Positions 6,490-15,797 of a stretch of DNA of 64,000 nt are shown here, in pieces (positions within the stretch are counted from its first letter, which is position 1; each line of letters begins with the position of its first letter). The notes under the pieces are model-generated. The model was not told the DNA's origin. It saw nothing but the letters and a program-made list of their open reading frames with translations, and did no database searches. Source of the stretch: Acidobacteriota bacterium (lineage in GTDB: Bacteria; Acidobacteriota; Terriglobia; Bryobacterales; Bryobacteraceae); assembly GCA_016870995.1 (NCBI GenBank), contig VFZU01000006.1, forward strand, positions 50,944 to 114,943. Reading direction: 5' to 3'. Position numbers and translations under genes: made by a program.

Positions 6490-8703
6490 GTGCATTTGCT
6501 GATTCCGCTTGTCTTTCTCTGGTCTCTGGACCCAATCCTCGTCAAAACTCTCGACCCCCAGGGCAAACTCGTCCCCGCTGTTCAGGTCGAGGCCACCAAC
6601 AACCAAACCCATCAAACCTTCACTTGTTCGTCTGATGCAACTGGCTCCTGTCGGCTCACACTGCCCAATCCCGGCGCTTACACCATCACCGCCACCACTC
6701 CAGGCCTCACCTCTCGCTCGGCGCATCAGCTCGCCGACAACTCTCCCACCGTACTCACGCTCAATCTCGAACCCTCCACACTCCGCTCTTCGATCACTGT
6801 CGTCAGTGGCTCGCGTCTCGAAGAACTTCAGGAAGAATCTCCCACCAAGGTCGAAGTCGTCACTCGTGCACAGATGCTCTCCACTGGCTACGAGCGCGTC
6901 TCCGACGTCCTGCAGGAAATGCCTGGTGTCCTCGTCCGTCGCGGCAACACCTCCACCGTCGGGGGCGAACAAGTCCAGGGCATCGACTCTCGCCAGGTTC
7001 TCGTTCTGCAAGACGGTCTGCCCGTCTTGGGCGCTCGCGGCGTCAAGTCCGGAGCCATCAATCTCAGCCGCCAATCCTCGGGCCGTCTTTCTCGCGTTGA
7101 GGTCGCCAAGGGTTCCGGCTCCTCCAACTACGGCACCGACGCCGTGGGTGGTGTCATCAACATGATCACTCGCGAAGCCTCTGCTCCCATCCAGGGTGGT
7201 GTCGTCTTCTCAGGTGGCTCTCTTGGTGCTTTCGATGGCCGCGCCGACCTCGGTAGCCGCCGTGGCAAGGGCACCTTCTTCCTCGACCTCGGCCAAAACC
7301 TTCTCGATTCCTACCGGCTCATCCCCACATCTCCGACCACCGTCGGCCCCAATGTCCGTCGCCAGGACATCCTCTTCAAATCCCGCTACCAACTCCTCCC
7401 CAACTTCTCCCTCGGCGCCACTGTCAACGCCTACCGAAATCGCGAGCAAGGCACCAACCTCAGTGAAACCGGCATCGTCAACGGCCTCAGCAACGATTCC
7501 AATCAATCCTACGCACTCATCGCCGACTGGATCATCAACCCTTCCACCACCCTCCAGTCCCGCGCCTACGCAGCTCGCTATGACGAGAACAGCACCACCA
7601 GCCCACGTGCTGGCGGCCCCATTGCTCTCGCCAATCTCAACGAACGTCTCAACCGTCTCGACACAACCCTCAGCCGTCAAATCGGTTCCCATCACTTCTT
7701 CCAGGCCGGTGGCGAATGGGCGCAAACTCTCTACCGCGGAGCCAATCGTCTCGTCGGCGACAACGTAGGCCAACAGGTCACTGCCACCGACCTTTGGGTT
7801 CAAGACAAATGGACTCTCAATCGCCGACTCACCTTCACCACCGGCGGTCGCCTCACTAGCCACTCCATGTTCGGTCGTGCAGCCGTCCCCAAGGCTGGCC
7901 TCGTCTTCAAACTCAGCGATGCCTGGATCCTCCGCGGCTCCTTTGGCATGGGCTTCCGTGTGCCCGACCTCGGACAGCTCTACTTCCGCTTCGCCAATCC
8001 CGCCACCTTTTATCAGGTCATCGGAAACCCCAACCTCAATCCCGAACACAGCCAGAGTTTTCAGGCCGGCGCGCTCTATCGCCACTCACGCTTTCGCCTC
8101 GGTGTGGGCCTGTTCCGCAACAACGTTCGTGACCTCATTGAGAGCCGCCTCGTCGGGACTCCGCGCACGCCTGCCGACATCAACACTTTACTCACCACCT
8201 ACGGCATTCCCAGCTCCTTCAATTTGCTGTTGAGCCGCCAGACCTTCTTCTACTTCAACCAGTCCCGCATCTTCACCCAGGGCGTAGAGCTCGACGGCGA
8301 ATTCAATTTCTCCCGTCGCCTGCGCGCAAGCGGCGCCTACACCTACCTCAACGCCCTCGATCGCATCACAACTCTGGCGCTCCCGCAGCGCCACCGCCAC
8401 CAGGGCCAGATGCGACTCGACTACGCCATCCCCAAATACGGCATCACCACCAACCTTCGGGGCTCCTTCTACAGCCACTGGCTGCTGAACTCCGTCGCCG
8501 GCACACGTGGCCTCCCATTTCAAATCTGGGACGCCTACATCGCCAAGTCCTGGCGTCAGGGCTTCCAGTCTTTCCTTGCTGTCGACAACCTCAACAACAG
8601 TCGTGACCGCAAGCTGCAACTTCCCACTCCAACCTTTGATCGGCCCGATATCGGTCGCACCTGGCGTCTCGGCCTCCGCTACCGCTTCGGCTCCGCTGAA
8701 TAA
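6490..8703 (+). CDS. TonB-dependent outer-membrane receptor
   Basis: 737 residues from a GTG start with AAGGAG at 6479-6484. After a signal sequence there is a carboxypeptidase-regulatory-like domain (about residues 18-90, VKTLDPQGKLVPAVQVEATN). The plug follows (VVSGSRLEELQEESPTKVEVVTR, then MPGVLVRRGN and RVEVAKGSGSSNYGTDAVGGVINMIT), and then a 22-strand-type barrel ending in an aromatic-rich RLGLRYRFGSAE. It imports siderophores, metal complexes or glycans using TonB energy. The next gene, 24 bases on, encodes a DUF4198-kelch exported protein, which points to a metal-related substrate (inference). The promoter and palindromes upstream suggest repression by a ligand-responsive factor. Confidence 0.9.
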   Translation: MHLLIPLVFLWSLDPILVKTLDPQGKLVPAVQVEATNNQTHQTFTCSSDATGSCRLTLPNPGAYTITATTPGLTSRSAHQLADNSPTVLTLNLEPSTLRSSITVVSGSRLEELQEESPTKVEVVTRAQMLSTGYERVSDVLQEMPGVLVRRGNTSTVGGEQVQGIDSRQVLVLQDGLPVLGARGVKSGAINLSRQSSGRLSRVEVAKGSGSSNYGTDAVGGVINMITREASAPIQGGVVFSGGSLGAFDGRADLGSRRGKGTFFLDLGQNLLDSYRLIPTSPTTVGPNVRRQDILFKSRYQLLPNFSLGATVNAYRNREQGTNLSETGIVNGLSNDSNQSYALIADWIINPSTTLQSRAYAARYDENSTTSPRAGGPIALANLNERLNRLDTTLSRQIGSHHFFQAGGEWAQTLYRGANRLVGDNVGQQVTATDLWVQDKWTLNRRLTFTTGGRLTSHSMFGRAAVPKAGLVFKLSDAWILRGSFGMGFRVPDLGQLYFRFANPATFYQVIGNPNLNPEHSQSFQAGALYRHSRFRLGVGLFRNNVRDLIESRLVGTPRTPADINTLLTTYGIPSSFNLLLSRQTFFYFNQSRIFTQGVELDGEFNFSRRLRASGAYTYLNALDRITTLALPQRHRHQGQMRLDYAIPKYGITTNLRGSFYSHWLLNSVAGTRGLPFQIWDAYIAKSWRQGFQSFLAVDNLNNSRDRKLQLPTPTFDRPDIGRTWRLGLRYRFGSAE

Positions 8704-8727
8704 CTTCCCAACTGAAAGGACTCATTC

Positions 8728-10296
8728 ATGAAACTCATACACTTGCTCCTCATCGCCGCACTCGGCCTCCAAGCCCACTTCGGTTTTGTCGTTCCTCACG
8801 CCGGCGGCCGCTCCGCCGACTTCATCCTCAGCGAAGACCTCAAGCCCGAGCGCTACGTCAACGTAGACCTCATCAAAGAGGCCAAGCTCTTCGTTCGCGA
8901 TGCCGCCGGCAACGACACTGCTCTCACCCTCGTTCGCGATGCCAACATCTTCCGCTTGGAGGTCCCCGGCAAAGGCGATCGCATCATCCACGGCACAGCC
9001 AACCTCGGCATCTCACCAAACGGTCGCGGCCCCAAGCCCTTCCTGCTGCTTTACTACCTAAAGACAATCCTCGGCAACCTCACCGGCCAGGCCGCGACGA
9101 TCGGCGGCAACGCAGTAGTTGAGTTAGTTCCACACGGCACTCCCGGCAACCTCAAGTTCCAACTCATCTCCCGCGGCAAGCCTCTCGCAGATGCGGAAGT
9201 CGCAGTCGTCCTCCCCAACGGTCAGGAAAAGCGAGTCAAAACCGACTCCACCGGCACCACGCCCGCCTTCACTGAAACCGGTCGCTTTGCCGCCTGGGCC
9301 CGCTTCTGGGAACCCGGCACTGGCGAACACAACGGCAAGCCCTACGAGCAACTCCGCCACTACGCCATGCTCGTTTTCGACGCTTTCCCCAAGCCTTCAA
9401 ACTTCACCACGCTCCCGGAACCTACCTCCAGCTTCGGTGCCGTCACTCAGAACGGATGGCTCTATGTTTACGGTGGTCACATCTCGCCAACTCACAACTA
9501 TTCAACAGCTTCCGTCTCAGGCAAGTTCTCCCGCTTGAACCTCGAAACCAAACAGTGGCAATCCCTCCCATCTGGGCCCGCCCTGCAAGGTATGAACCTC
9601 GCCGCTCACAACGGCAAAGTCTACCGTGTCGGCGGCATGGCCCCACGCAATGCTCCGGGCACCAAGCAGGACATCCATTCCATCCACGATGTTTCTGTCT
9701 TTGATCCCACCACCAACACCTGGACCAACCTCACGCCACTGCCCCAGCCACGCTCTTCCCACGACGTCGCCATCATCGACAATCAACTGATCGTCACCGG
9801 CGGCTGGCTCCTCAAAGGTGCTGAATCCACCACTTGGTCCAACACAACTCTCACCCTCGATCTCTCCAGGCCCGACGCCCAGTGGCAATCCGTCTCACAA
9901 CCCTTTGCCCGTCGCGCCTTCATCACTGCGGTTCACAACAACAAGATGTACGTTCTGGGTGGCATCACCGAGGCCGGCGCCGTCAGTGCCGACGTCAACA
10001 TCTTCGATCCCAAAACCAGCACCTGGTCCAAGGGCACACCGCTCCCTGGTCAAGCCACAACAAACTTCGCTCCCGCCGCTGCGGTCCTTGCCAATCAACT
10101 CTACGTCAGCCTCGCCGACGGATCTCTGATTCGTTGGAACGAAGCCCTCAACCGTTGGGTCGATGTTGCCAAGTCCGCTCCACGCCTCGCTCACCGCATG
10201 GTTGCCGATTCGGGCCGCCTGCTAATCATCGGTGGCGCGGAGAAAGGCAAGAACCTCGACCTCGTTGAAGAGGTCTCCCTCGCTGCCTCCAACTAA
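8728..10296 (+). CDS. Exported DUF4198-kelch repeat fusion protein
   Basis: 522 residues from ATG 8728, with AAAGGA upstream. Signal peptide (LLLIAALGLQAHFG), then a DUF4198-like domain over about residues 20-220 (HFGFVVPHAGGRSADFILSE, with a later ISRGKPLADAEVAVVLPNG beta-sandwich unit). At least five kelch blades follow to the C-terminus (GWLYVYGGHI, GKVYRVGGMA, NQLIVTGGW, NKMYVLGGI, GRLLIIGGA). DUF4198 proteins accompany nickel/cobalt and other metal uptake; kelch propellers mediate binding. The fusion is unusual. Cotranscription with the TonB receptor suggests a surface or periplasmic substrate-handling partner. Confidence 0.75.
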   Translation: MKLIHLLLIAALGLQAHFGFVVPHAGGRSADFILSEDLKPERYVNVDLIKEAKLFVRDAAGNDTALTLVRDANIFRLEVPGKGDRIIHGTANLGISPNGRGPKPFLLLYYLKTILGNLTGQAATIGGNAVVELVPHGTPGNLKFQLISRGKPLADAEVAVVLPNGQEKRVKTDSTGTTPAFTETGRFAAWARFWEPGTGEHNGKPYEQLRHYAMLVFDAFPKPSNFTTLPEPTSSFGAVTQNGWLYVYGGHISPTHNYSTASVSGKFSRLNLETKQWQSLPSGPALQGMNLAAHNGKVYRVGGMAPRNAPGTKQDIHSIHDVSVFDPTTNTWTNLTPLPQPRSSHDVAIIDNQLIVTGGWLLKGAESTTWSNTTLTLDLSRPDAQWQSVSQPFARRAFITAVHNNKMYVLGGITEAGAVSADVNIFDPKTSTWSKGTPLPGQATTNFAPAAAVLANQLYVSLADGSLIRWNEALNRWVDVAKSAPRLAHRMVADSGRLLIIGGAEKGKNLDLVEEVSLAASN

Positions 10297-10306
10297 TCCG
10301 ACCTCG

Positions 10307-10331
10307 GGGAGAAGGGCTCTGCTCTTCTCCC
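10307..10331. terminator. Terminator-like hairpin between convergent genes
   Basis: GGGAGAAGGGC (10307-10317) pairs with GCTCTTCTCCC (10321-10331) around a three-base loop, with one G-T wobble. It sits between the kelch gene (+) and the beta-lactamase-fold gene (-), and overlaps the stop codon of the latter. No long T tract. Confidence 0.5.
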
Positions 10332-11539
10332 TACTCCACCACTGCCTGATACACCGAGGTCATGAACTTCTGCTGTATGTCCGTTCCGTTCGGCAGCATC
10401 TGAATCATCAACACCACAACCATGCCGCTCTTCGGATCCACCTGATACTTCGTTCCGTAGGCTCCACCCCATCCAAACGCCCCCACACCGGCCATCCCAT
10501 CGGCACCATAGCGGTCCACCGTCTGAAATCCAAACCCAAATCCAAGCCCTGCCTTCGAGTGCAGCAGTCCCGTCTGATTTGTCGTCATCAATCCCACAGC
10601 CCGCGATCCCAACACACGCACACCATCAAGTTCACCACCGCGACGAATCGTCTCTAGGAAACGCGCATAGTCCCGAGCCGTCGACGTCAGTCCCGCACCA
10701 CCAGAAAAACTCACACGCGGCCCTTCCACATAATGCCCCTGTCCCTGAGCACCTTCCGGAGCCCGTTCGACCTTCCCGTTGGCTCCCGTCATGTACACCG
10801 TCGCCAGCCGCTCCTTCTCTGAAGCAGGCACATAGAAACGCGTATCCTTCAACCCCAACGGCCCCGTGATCCGCGCCTTCAAAAACGCATCGAGCGACAT
10901 CCCTGATGCCTTCTCCACCACACACCCCAAAATATCCGTGTTGTATCCATACACGTACACTTCCCCGGGCTGCTCGACAAACGGCAACGTCCCTAGCCGC
11001 TCCATCGTCGCGCACACACCCTCATTCTTATCCGCCGTATACCAGCCGAACCCAGCCGCTGCGCCCAGCCCCTTCTCGACATACTTTGCCGAAATCTGAG
11101 GCTCCCGCCCATAAGAGATCCCTGCCGTATGCGTCAACAAATGCGCAATCGTAATCGGCCGCGTCGCCGGCAAAATCGTCCCATCCTTCAGGGCAACGCT
11201 AGTCTTCTTGAAGCTCCCAATGAAATTCCCCACTGGCTCATTGATGCCAATCTTCCCGTCCTCAACCAGCGCCAGGATCGCAGCGCTCGTCAGCGCCTTG
11301 GTCTGCGAAGCAATCCGGAAAAGCGAATCCACCTTCATCGGACGCTTGGCTTCGCGATCGCTCCACCCGAAAGCCTTCTCATAAATCGGCTTCCCGTCCT
11401 TCAGCACCAGCGCCACCGCACCGGCCACCTTCTCCTGATCGATGAACTCCTGCATCACACGATCCAGCCGCGCATTCTGCGCGACGCAACCGCTGGCCAG
11501 GATCAAGGCCGCCATCAATAGAACAATGAGATTTTTCAC
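10331..11539 (-). CDS. Beta-lactamase-fold serine hydrolase lipoprotein (class C/EstB-like)
   Basis: 402 residues. The N-terminus has a lipobox (LASGC, lipidated Cys18). Catalytic motif S-x-x-K is SQTK (Ser78, Lys81) and the Tyr motif is Y197-G-Y-N; a C-terminal WGGAYGT replaces the KTG box. Members are esterases, D-aminopeptidases or transesterases rather than necessarily antibiotic-hydrolysing enzymes. Anchored in the envelope. Lies 29 bases behind the GH10 xylanase on the same strand and may be cotranscribed with it. Confidence 0.85.
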   Translation of the reverse strand: MKNLIVLLMAALILASGCVAQNARLDRVMQEFIDQEKVAGAVALVLKDGKPIYEKAFGWSDREAKRPMKVDSLFRIASQTKALTSAAILALVEDGKIGINEPVGNFIGSFKKTSVALKDGTILPATRPITIAHLLTHTAGISYGREPQISAKYVEKGLGAAAGFGWYTADKNEGVCATMERLGTLPFVEQPGEVYVYGYNTDILGCVVEKASGMSLDAFLKARITGPLGLKDTRFYVPASEKERLATVYMTGANGKVERAPEGAQGQGHYVEGPRVSFSGGAGLTSTARDYARFLETIRRGGELDGVRVLGSRAVGLMTTNQTGLLHSKAGLGFGFGFQTVDRYGADGMAGVGAFGWGGAYGTKYQVDPKSGMVVVLMIQMLPNGTDIQQKFMTSVYQAVVE

Positions 11540-11568
11540 CCCACTATCCTATGCAACTTTCCTTAGCG

Positions 11569-13329
11569 TTACTGCACCAACTCCACCACTCCCTTTTCGC
11601 CACGCTTCAGCTTCATGGCCTTCGTGGTCTCTCCAAGCACCACGTCATAGTCACCATGGAATCCGCGCGTCCGAAACACTCCGTCCTCGCCCGTCACCCC
11701 TTCCACATCCGTCCACCATTGCTTGTAAATCAAATCCCGCCACACGTCGAGGCTCTTCGTTGGCGTCCAGTCCCGCTTGATCAGCGCTGCGTCCGGCAGC
11801 CAGTGCCGCCCCGCCCAGAATCCCCACAACGTGAATCCGTTCATCTTCGGATGGCTATACGACACCGTGAGAAAGTCTCTCAAATACAAAGCCTTCACTT
11901 CCTCATCCGGCACGTTGACGTCAAACTCAGTCACCTGCAACAGATCCACTTCTGCTCCGAACTTGTCGAACACTTCATAAGCACGTCCCGGATGCGTCAG
12001 GTTGCGGTTGAAATGACTTTGGAACCCAAACCCATCCACCGGCCCTTTGTCTTCCTTGATCCGTTTCAACACATCGAACGTGAAGTTCATGTGCGCAAAG
12101 AAATATCCGCCTCGCTCCACGATGTCGTAATCGTTCAAGAACAACAGCACGTTCGGGTTCGCGGCGCGCGCTCTCTTAAACCACTCCGCCATCTCGCCAT
12201 TGCCGAGCACACCTTGAAGATCCCGGTTGTCGAATGGCTCATTCAGAACGTCCCACTCTGTCGCCTTATCGCGTGTCACATCCATCATCTGGTCGATATG
12301 CGAGTTCACGCGCTGCCGCAATGCAGCTGTATCCACCGGTTGCTGATCCAGCATCCTCACCACATCGGCCGGCAGATTCCGACGCCCCGGCCAAACCAGC
12401 ACGTGCGCGTGAATGTCCTTCATCCCATTGGCTCTCAACCACTGCTCGGCCCTCTCAAATCGTCCCGCCGCCCAGGTCTCAAAAAACGGCCACTTCAGGT
12501 CGTTCTCAATCGCCACCTTGTTGAAATTCCGCAGCACCTCCTCGCGATACCTCTGGCTATCCGAACTGTTGCCCGTGATGAATCCGCTATCCACCGCCGT
12601 GGCAAAGCCAAACTCATGCCGCTTCATCTTTACCTTCACAGCGGCACCCGCCACAGGCTTACCCTCTGCATCCACCACCTTCACTTCCACATCGCTCTTG
12701 CGATGCTTCTCGATCCGTTCGGCCGCCTCGGCTCGCCACGCCGCCGATTCCTCGGCTCCGTCATACGGGTAGCCAACCAGGTTCAATTTGCTGAGATCCA
12801 CGCCCTGCCCATAGTTCAGGATTTGAAACCCACCGATTTCGATCTCCTGCAGCTGTATGTTGGCCCAAAACGACAGGTTGTACTGCTCAGCTGTCGTCGT
12901 TCCCGGGTAATCCTTATCCCAAAGGAACCCAATATTCACTTCCTTCCACTCCTGCCCCGCATTGGAGGTCCACTCCACCGATTTCGAATACGGCGGCCCA
13001 CCCTGCTCAATCACAAAGTGCGACATCGCCACACCTTCAGACCGGCTGCGAATCCAATATTTTGCGACACCCACATCACCCCGCTTAGCCGGCAGCGTAG
13101 AAAAACAACGAACCCTCAAATCCCACGCGTTCGTGCTCAACTCCCGCGTCGTAATCCGCCAGGCCCAACTGAATCCAGGCCCTTCCACATTCTCAACACT
13201 CATCCGAATTCTCGACCCGCCATCCACACGGGTAAAGCACGACCGTGCGTCCCCAGATAAAACCGGCTGTCCCTCTTGCGCCCACAATCCCGCCGCCACC
13301 GCGGCGAGCAATGAAATCCGAATCAACAT
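11569..13329 (-). CDS. Secreted GH10 endo-1,4-beta-xylanase
   Basis: 586 residues with a signal peptide (LLAAVAAGLWAQ). Residues about 20-180 form a CBM4/9-like beta-sandwich, followed by a short Ig-like strand unit (VEVKVVDAEGKPVAG). The GH10 barrel carries the acid-base Glu364 in WDVLNEPFD and the nucleophile Glu468 in TEFDVNV. Near the C-terminus FTLWGFW closes the barrel, followed by a beta tail typical of such proteins. It cleaves xylan outside the cytoplasm. It sits among other polysaccharide-related genes (DUF1080 protein, sugar dehydrogenase and epimerase). It is divergent from the DUF1080 gene, with only 40 bases between the starts. Confidence 0.9.
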   Translation of the reverse strand: MLIRISLLAAVAAGLWAQEGQPVLSGDARSCFTRVDGGSRIRMSVENVEGPGFSWAWRITTRELSTNAWDLRVRCFSTLPAKRGDVGVAKYWIRSRSEGVAMSHFVIEQGGPPYSKSVEWTSNAGQEWKEVNIGFLWDKDYPGTTTAEQYNLSFWANIQLQEIEIGGFQILNYGQGVDLSKLNLVGYPYDGAEESAAWRAEAAERIEKHRKSDVEVKVVDAEGKPVAGAAVKVKMKRHEFGFATAVDSGFITGNSSDSQRYREEVLRNFNKVAIENDLKWPFFETWAAGRFERAEQWLRANGMKDIHAHVLVWPGRRNLPADVVRMLDQQPVDTAALRQRVNSHIDQMMDVTRDKATEWDVLNEPFDNRDLQGVLGNGEMAEWFKRARAANPNVLLFLNDYDIVERGGYFFAHMNFTFDVLKRIKEDKGPVDGFGFQSHFNRNLTHPGRAYEVFDKFGAEVDLLQVTEFDVNVPDEEVKALYLRDFLTVSYSHPKMNGFTLWGFWAGRHWLPDAALIKRDWTPTKSLDVWRDLIYKQWWTDVEGVTGEDGVFRTRGFHGDYDVVLGETTKAMKLKRGEKGVVELVQ

Positions 13330-13369
13330 GACCCATTATTCAATAGCACCTCAAGCTAAAGTGGTTTTG

Positions 13370-14299
13370 ATGCACAAGTTGCTCTTCGCTATTTCACTCG
13401 CCTCTGCTCTCACCGCGCAGGACACCAAGCCCTTCCTCGGACGTTGGGATATCAACATGACACCCGCCACCGGAACTCCCTGGCCCCAGTGGATGGAACT
13501 CACCGAAAAAGAAGGCAAAATTGACGGCCGGATCCAGCCCCGCGGCGGCGGTTGGCGCAAGATCGAGGGCGCGAAATTCGACTCGGGTAAGCTCATCATT
13601 CAGTTCACACCCACCGTCACTTGGGAGCTCACTTCCCCGGCAAAGGGCAAGATCGAAGGCATCGAAAAGCGCGGCGCAAATCCTGGCCCCTCCATCGCCG
13701 GCGTCACCGCTCCCACCCTCGACCGCCCCATGCCGAAAAAGTGGTCCAAGCCTCAGCCCCTTCTCAACGGCAAAGACCTCACCGGTTGGGAACCCATCGG
13801 CAATGTTGCCAACAACAAGTGGGTCTTCCGCGACGGCGAGCTGATCAACGACAACCCCCTCATCGACGGCAAACGCGGCCCTTCTGCTGCCAATATCAAG
13901 ACCACCGAGAAATTCCAGGACTTCAAGCTCCACATCGAAGTCAACTGCCCCGACCACGGCAACTCCGGCATCTATCTCCGCGGCCGCTACGAAATCCAGG
14001 TGGGCACCGAAGGCGGCAAACTCCCTGACCACGAAATGGGCGCGATCTACAGCCACTACCCGCCCCCGCCCAACGACCTCAACCTCGGCAAGTGGACCAG
14101 CTTCGACGTCACCTTCGTCGGCCGTCGCGTCACCGTCCTCCGCGACGGCAAGGTCTATCACGACAACGTCGAAATCCCCGGCCCCACCGGCGGCGCTCTC
14201 GATAGCAACGAATCCGAACCCGGCCCCTTCTTCCTCCAGGGTGACCACCACGGCGTCATCCGCTACCGCAACATCACCGTCTCCGTCCCGGCAAAATAA
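13370..14299 (+). CDS. Secreted DUF1080 protein (3-keto-disaccharide hydrolase family), complete copy
   Basis: 309 residues from ATG 13370; signal peptide LLFAISLASALTA before QD. An N-terminal small beta domain (LGRWDINMTP to about residue 105) is followed by the DUF1080 concanavalin-like fold (LLNGKDLTGWEPIG, YLRGRYEIQVG, WTSFDVTFVGRRVTVLRDG, YRNITV). Some family members hydrolyse 3-keto-glycosides, which fits the Gfo/Idh/MocA and epimerase pair earlier in the window; the assignment here is by family. Its C-terminal three quarters recur at 15970-16677 beyond cassette B, nearly identical over most of that length. Confidence 0.85.
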   Translation: MHKLLFAISLASALTAQDTKPFLGRWDINMTPATGTPWPQWMELTEKEGKIDGRIQPRGGGWRKIEGAKFDSGKLIIQFTPTVTWELTSPAKGKIEGIEKRGANPGPSIAGVTAPTLDRPMPKKWSKPQPLLNGKDLTGWEPIGNVANNKWVFRDGELINDNPLIDGKRGPSAANIKTTEKFQDFKLHIEVNCPDHGNSGIYLRGRYEIQVGTEGGKLPDHEMGAIYSHYPPPPNDLNLGKWTSFDVTFVGRRVTVLRDGKVYHDNVEIPGPTGGALDSNESEPGPFFLQGDHHGVIRYRNITVSVPAK

Positions 14300-14506
14300 C
14301 TTCCATGTGATGTAGCCTCTTCATTACAGTCGGCCCCATGTGGCGGTATGGCTCATATACTCATAAAAAGAAAAACACTTGCTCAGGTAGTTCCCCGTCA
14401 AGTGCCCTCCTTGATGTCATTGGTCGCTCATTACCCATGCCATTGTCGGATACCCTCTTTTTTTATAATGAAGACTAAATTGCAATATATCAAATGTAAA
14501 TTGTGG

Positions 14507-14535
14507 TTGACCAATGATGTATTCGGGACTACATT
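14507..14535 (+). promoter_or_regulatory. Possible promoter of cassette B
   Basis: TTGACC (14507-14512), 17 bases, TACATT (14530-14535) in AT-rich DNA. If used, transcription would start near 14541, just after the ATG at 14537, so either the gene starts further down or this is not its promoter. The interval 14300-14536 contains no other supported gene. Confidence 0.3.
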
Positions 14536-14536
14536 T

Positions 14537-15358
14537 ATGGTCATCATAAATCGAAAATCCTGCTTTAGCTCCGTTGGGGAGGGGCTCACAGCTTTAATCG
14601 CTTCTCCTCATAAAAGCTTTGCTCAGTCAATCAATAATCCAGCTGTCAATCAATTCGTCCCTCTTCCAGAGTTCGCCGGATTTTATAGACTTTCCCCTGC
14701 TATTAACTCGGGGCTCCTGATTGCCGAAGCTCCAATCCTTGGGGCTCTAAAGGCACGCAGCCTAACTAGAGACAATCTGTCAAGTTTCCTGCCGATAGCT
14801 GCCGTGGCAGCTAACCATCTGTCTGAAGTTGGAATTCCGCAAAGCTTGAACCGAAACCTGGACTCTTGGCTAAGGCTATTGCAAGAAGATACCGGATTCA
14901 GATCTACCCGAAGCGCGATTTCTGAGATTCTCAGAAAGTCGGCAATGCCAGTTCAGTTGGTAGATGTTGAGCGGCTTGTTTCTAGCGCGACTAATTTTCG
15001 TGACAATCAGGCGTTTCGGCTAAGGGCCGCTGGACGCTTCCAGCAGTCATTTGAAAGCGTGATCCAAATTTTGGCGCTTCAGCTGCCCCGGTTGCGGCCT
15101 GCATCGAGCAAGCTCAATCAGGATCGATTTCAATTTAGAACCATCGACAGTCAAGCGCAGAGTCAATTGCTCGATCACTCAAATCACTTGATGGCTGCGG
15201 GCACGGCCATTGCATCAGCTGGCGGAATTGTATATCAATTCGCGGCCGCGGATTCAACGATTGCGGCCGTCGCGACCGCTGTGACTGGTGCTGGTTTGGC
15301 CATTGGTCTGTGCGGTGCAATCGGCTACTTTGGATACCATTATCTGGCGAACCATTAA
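14537..15358 (+). CDS. Cassette B protein 1: paralogue of cassette A protein 1
   Basis: Unknown family. 273 residues from ATG 14537; ATG 14468 or 14348 would give longer, poorly supported N-termini. 14537 is preferred because RKSCFS aligns with KSSFS in the cassette A frame. Shared with cassette A: LPEFAGF opening, PIAAVAANHLSEVGIPQSL, QQSFESVIQILALQLPRLRPAS, and a hydrophobic glycine/alanine-rich C-terminus (AVATAVTGAGLAIGLCGAIG) ending LANH. The middle is polar with no catalytic motif seen. Base composition is visibly more AT-rich than neighbouring genes. The small membrane gene follows after 5 bases. A membrane-active effector is one hypothesis. Confidence 0.65.
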   Translation: MVIINRKSCFSSVGEGLTALIASPHKSFAQSINNPAVNQFVPLPEFAGFYRLSPAINSGLLIAEAPILGALKARSLTRDNLSSFLPIAAVAANHLSEVGIPQSLNRNLDSWLRLLQEDTGFRSTRSAISEILRKSAMPVQLVDVERLVSSATNFRDNQAFRLRAAGRFQQSFESVIQILALQLPRLRPASSKLNQDRFQFRTIDSQAQSQLLDHSNHLMAAGTAIASAGGIVYQFAAADSTIAAVATAVTGAGLAIGLCGAIGYFGYHYLANH

Positions 15359-15363
15359 TCAAC

Positions 15364-15696
15364 ATGATTAGCGTGAAAATTCAAACTCTGATTGTAGTGG
15401 CCTCGAATTACATTCAATTCTTGAATGTGAGCATATGCACCTTGGCCACTGCAATATTTGTTATTTGGTCCCTCATGGTTGGACAGCCTCTTCCCGCTCC
15501 AACGAAAATTCTAGGCGCTGTTTTTTTCGGATTTGGACTAATCGTGATGCACCTTCGCTATTGGTTCCATACCCGCATGTTGGAGGATCAGCAAGGATTT
15601 CAGTCTTATTCCCAGACAGTCCTGATCTTGGCCGAATGCATATATTTATTCTTCGCGAGCCCGGGCGCCCTCGAACTAACGCTCGGATTCCTCTAG
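15364..15696 (+). CDS. Cassette B protein 2: small membrane protein
   Basis: 110 residues from ATG 15364. Hydrophobic stretches at about residues 6-35 (TLIVVASNY... LATAIFVIW), 48-62 (ILGAVFFGFGLIVM) and near the C-terminus (VLILAECIYLFFASPG) suggest three membrane passes. It resembles the cassette A partner (3415-3723) in order, length and the aromatic pair (RYW) after the central segment. Likely translationally linked to protein 1. An immunity or chaperone role is inference. Confidence 0.6.
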   Translation: MISVKIQTLIVVASNYIQFLNVSICTLATAIFVIWSLMVGQPLPAPTKILGAVFFGFGLIVMHLRYWFHTRMLEDQQGFQSYSQTVLILAECIYLFFASPGALELTLGFL

Positions 15697-15797
15697 TCGC
15701 GTGGCAAATATTTCCACTTCCGACTCAATTGAAGGCAATCCCAACAACGACAAAATCGAAATGCCTCATTTGCCGTTCTCCTGACAGAAACGAATCC

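Noticed and set aside
11551..13260. 569-codon open frame on + opposite the xylanase
   Set aside because: The minus strand carries intact GH10 motifs; the + frame is a His/Arg/Leu-rich artefact of GC-biased codons.
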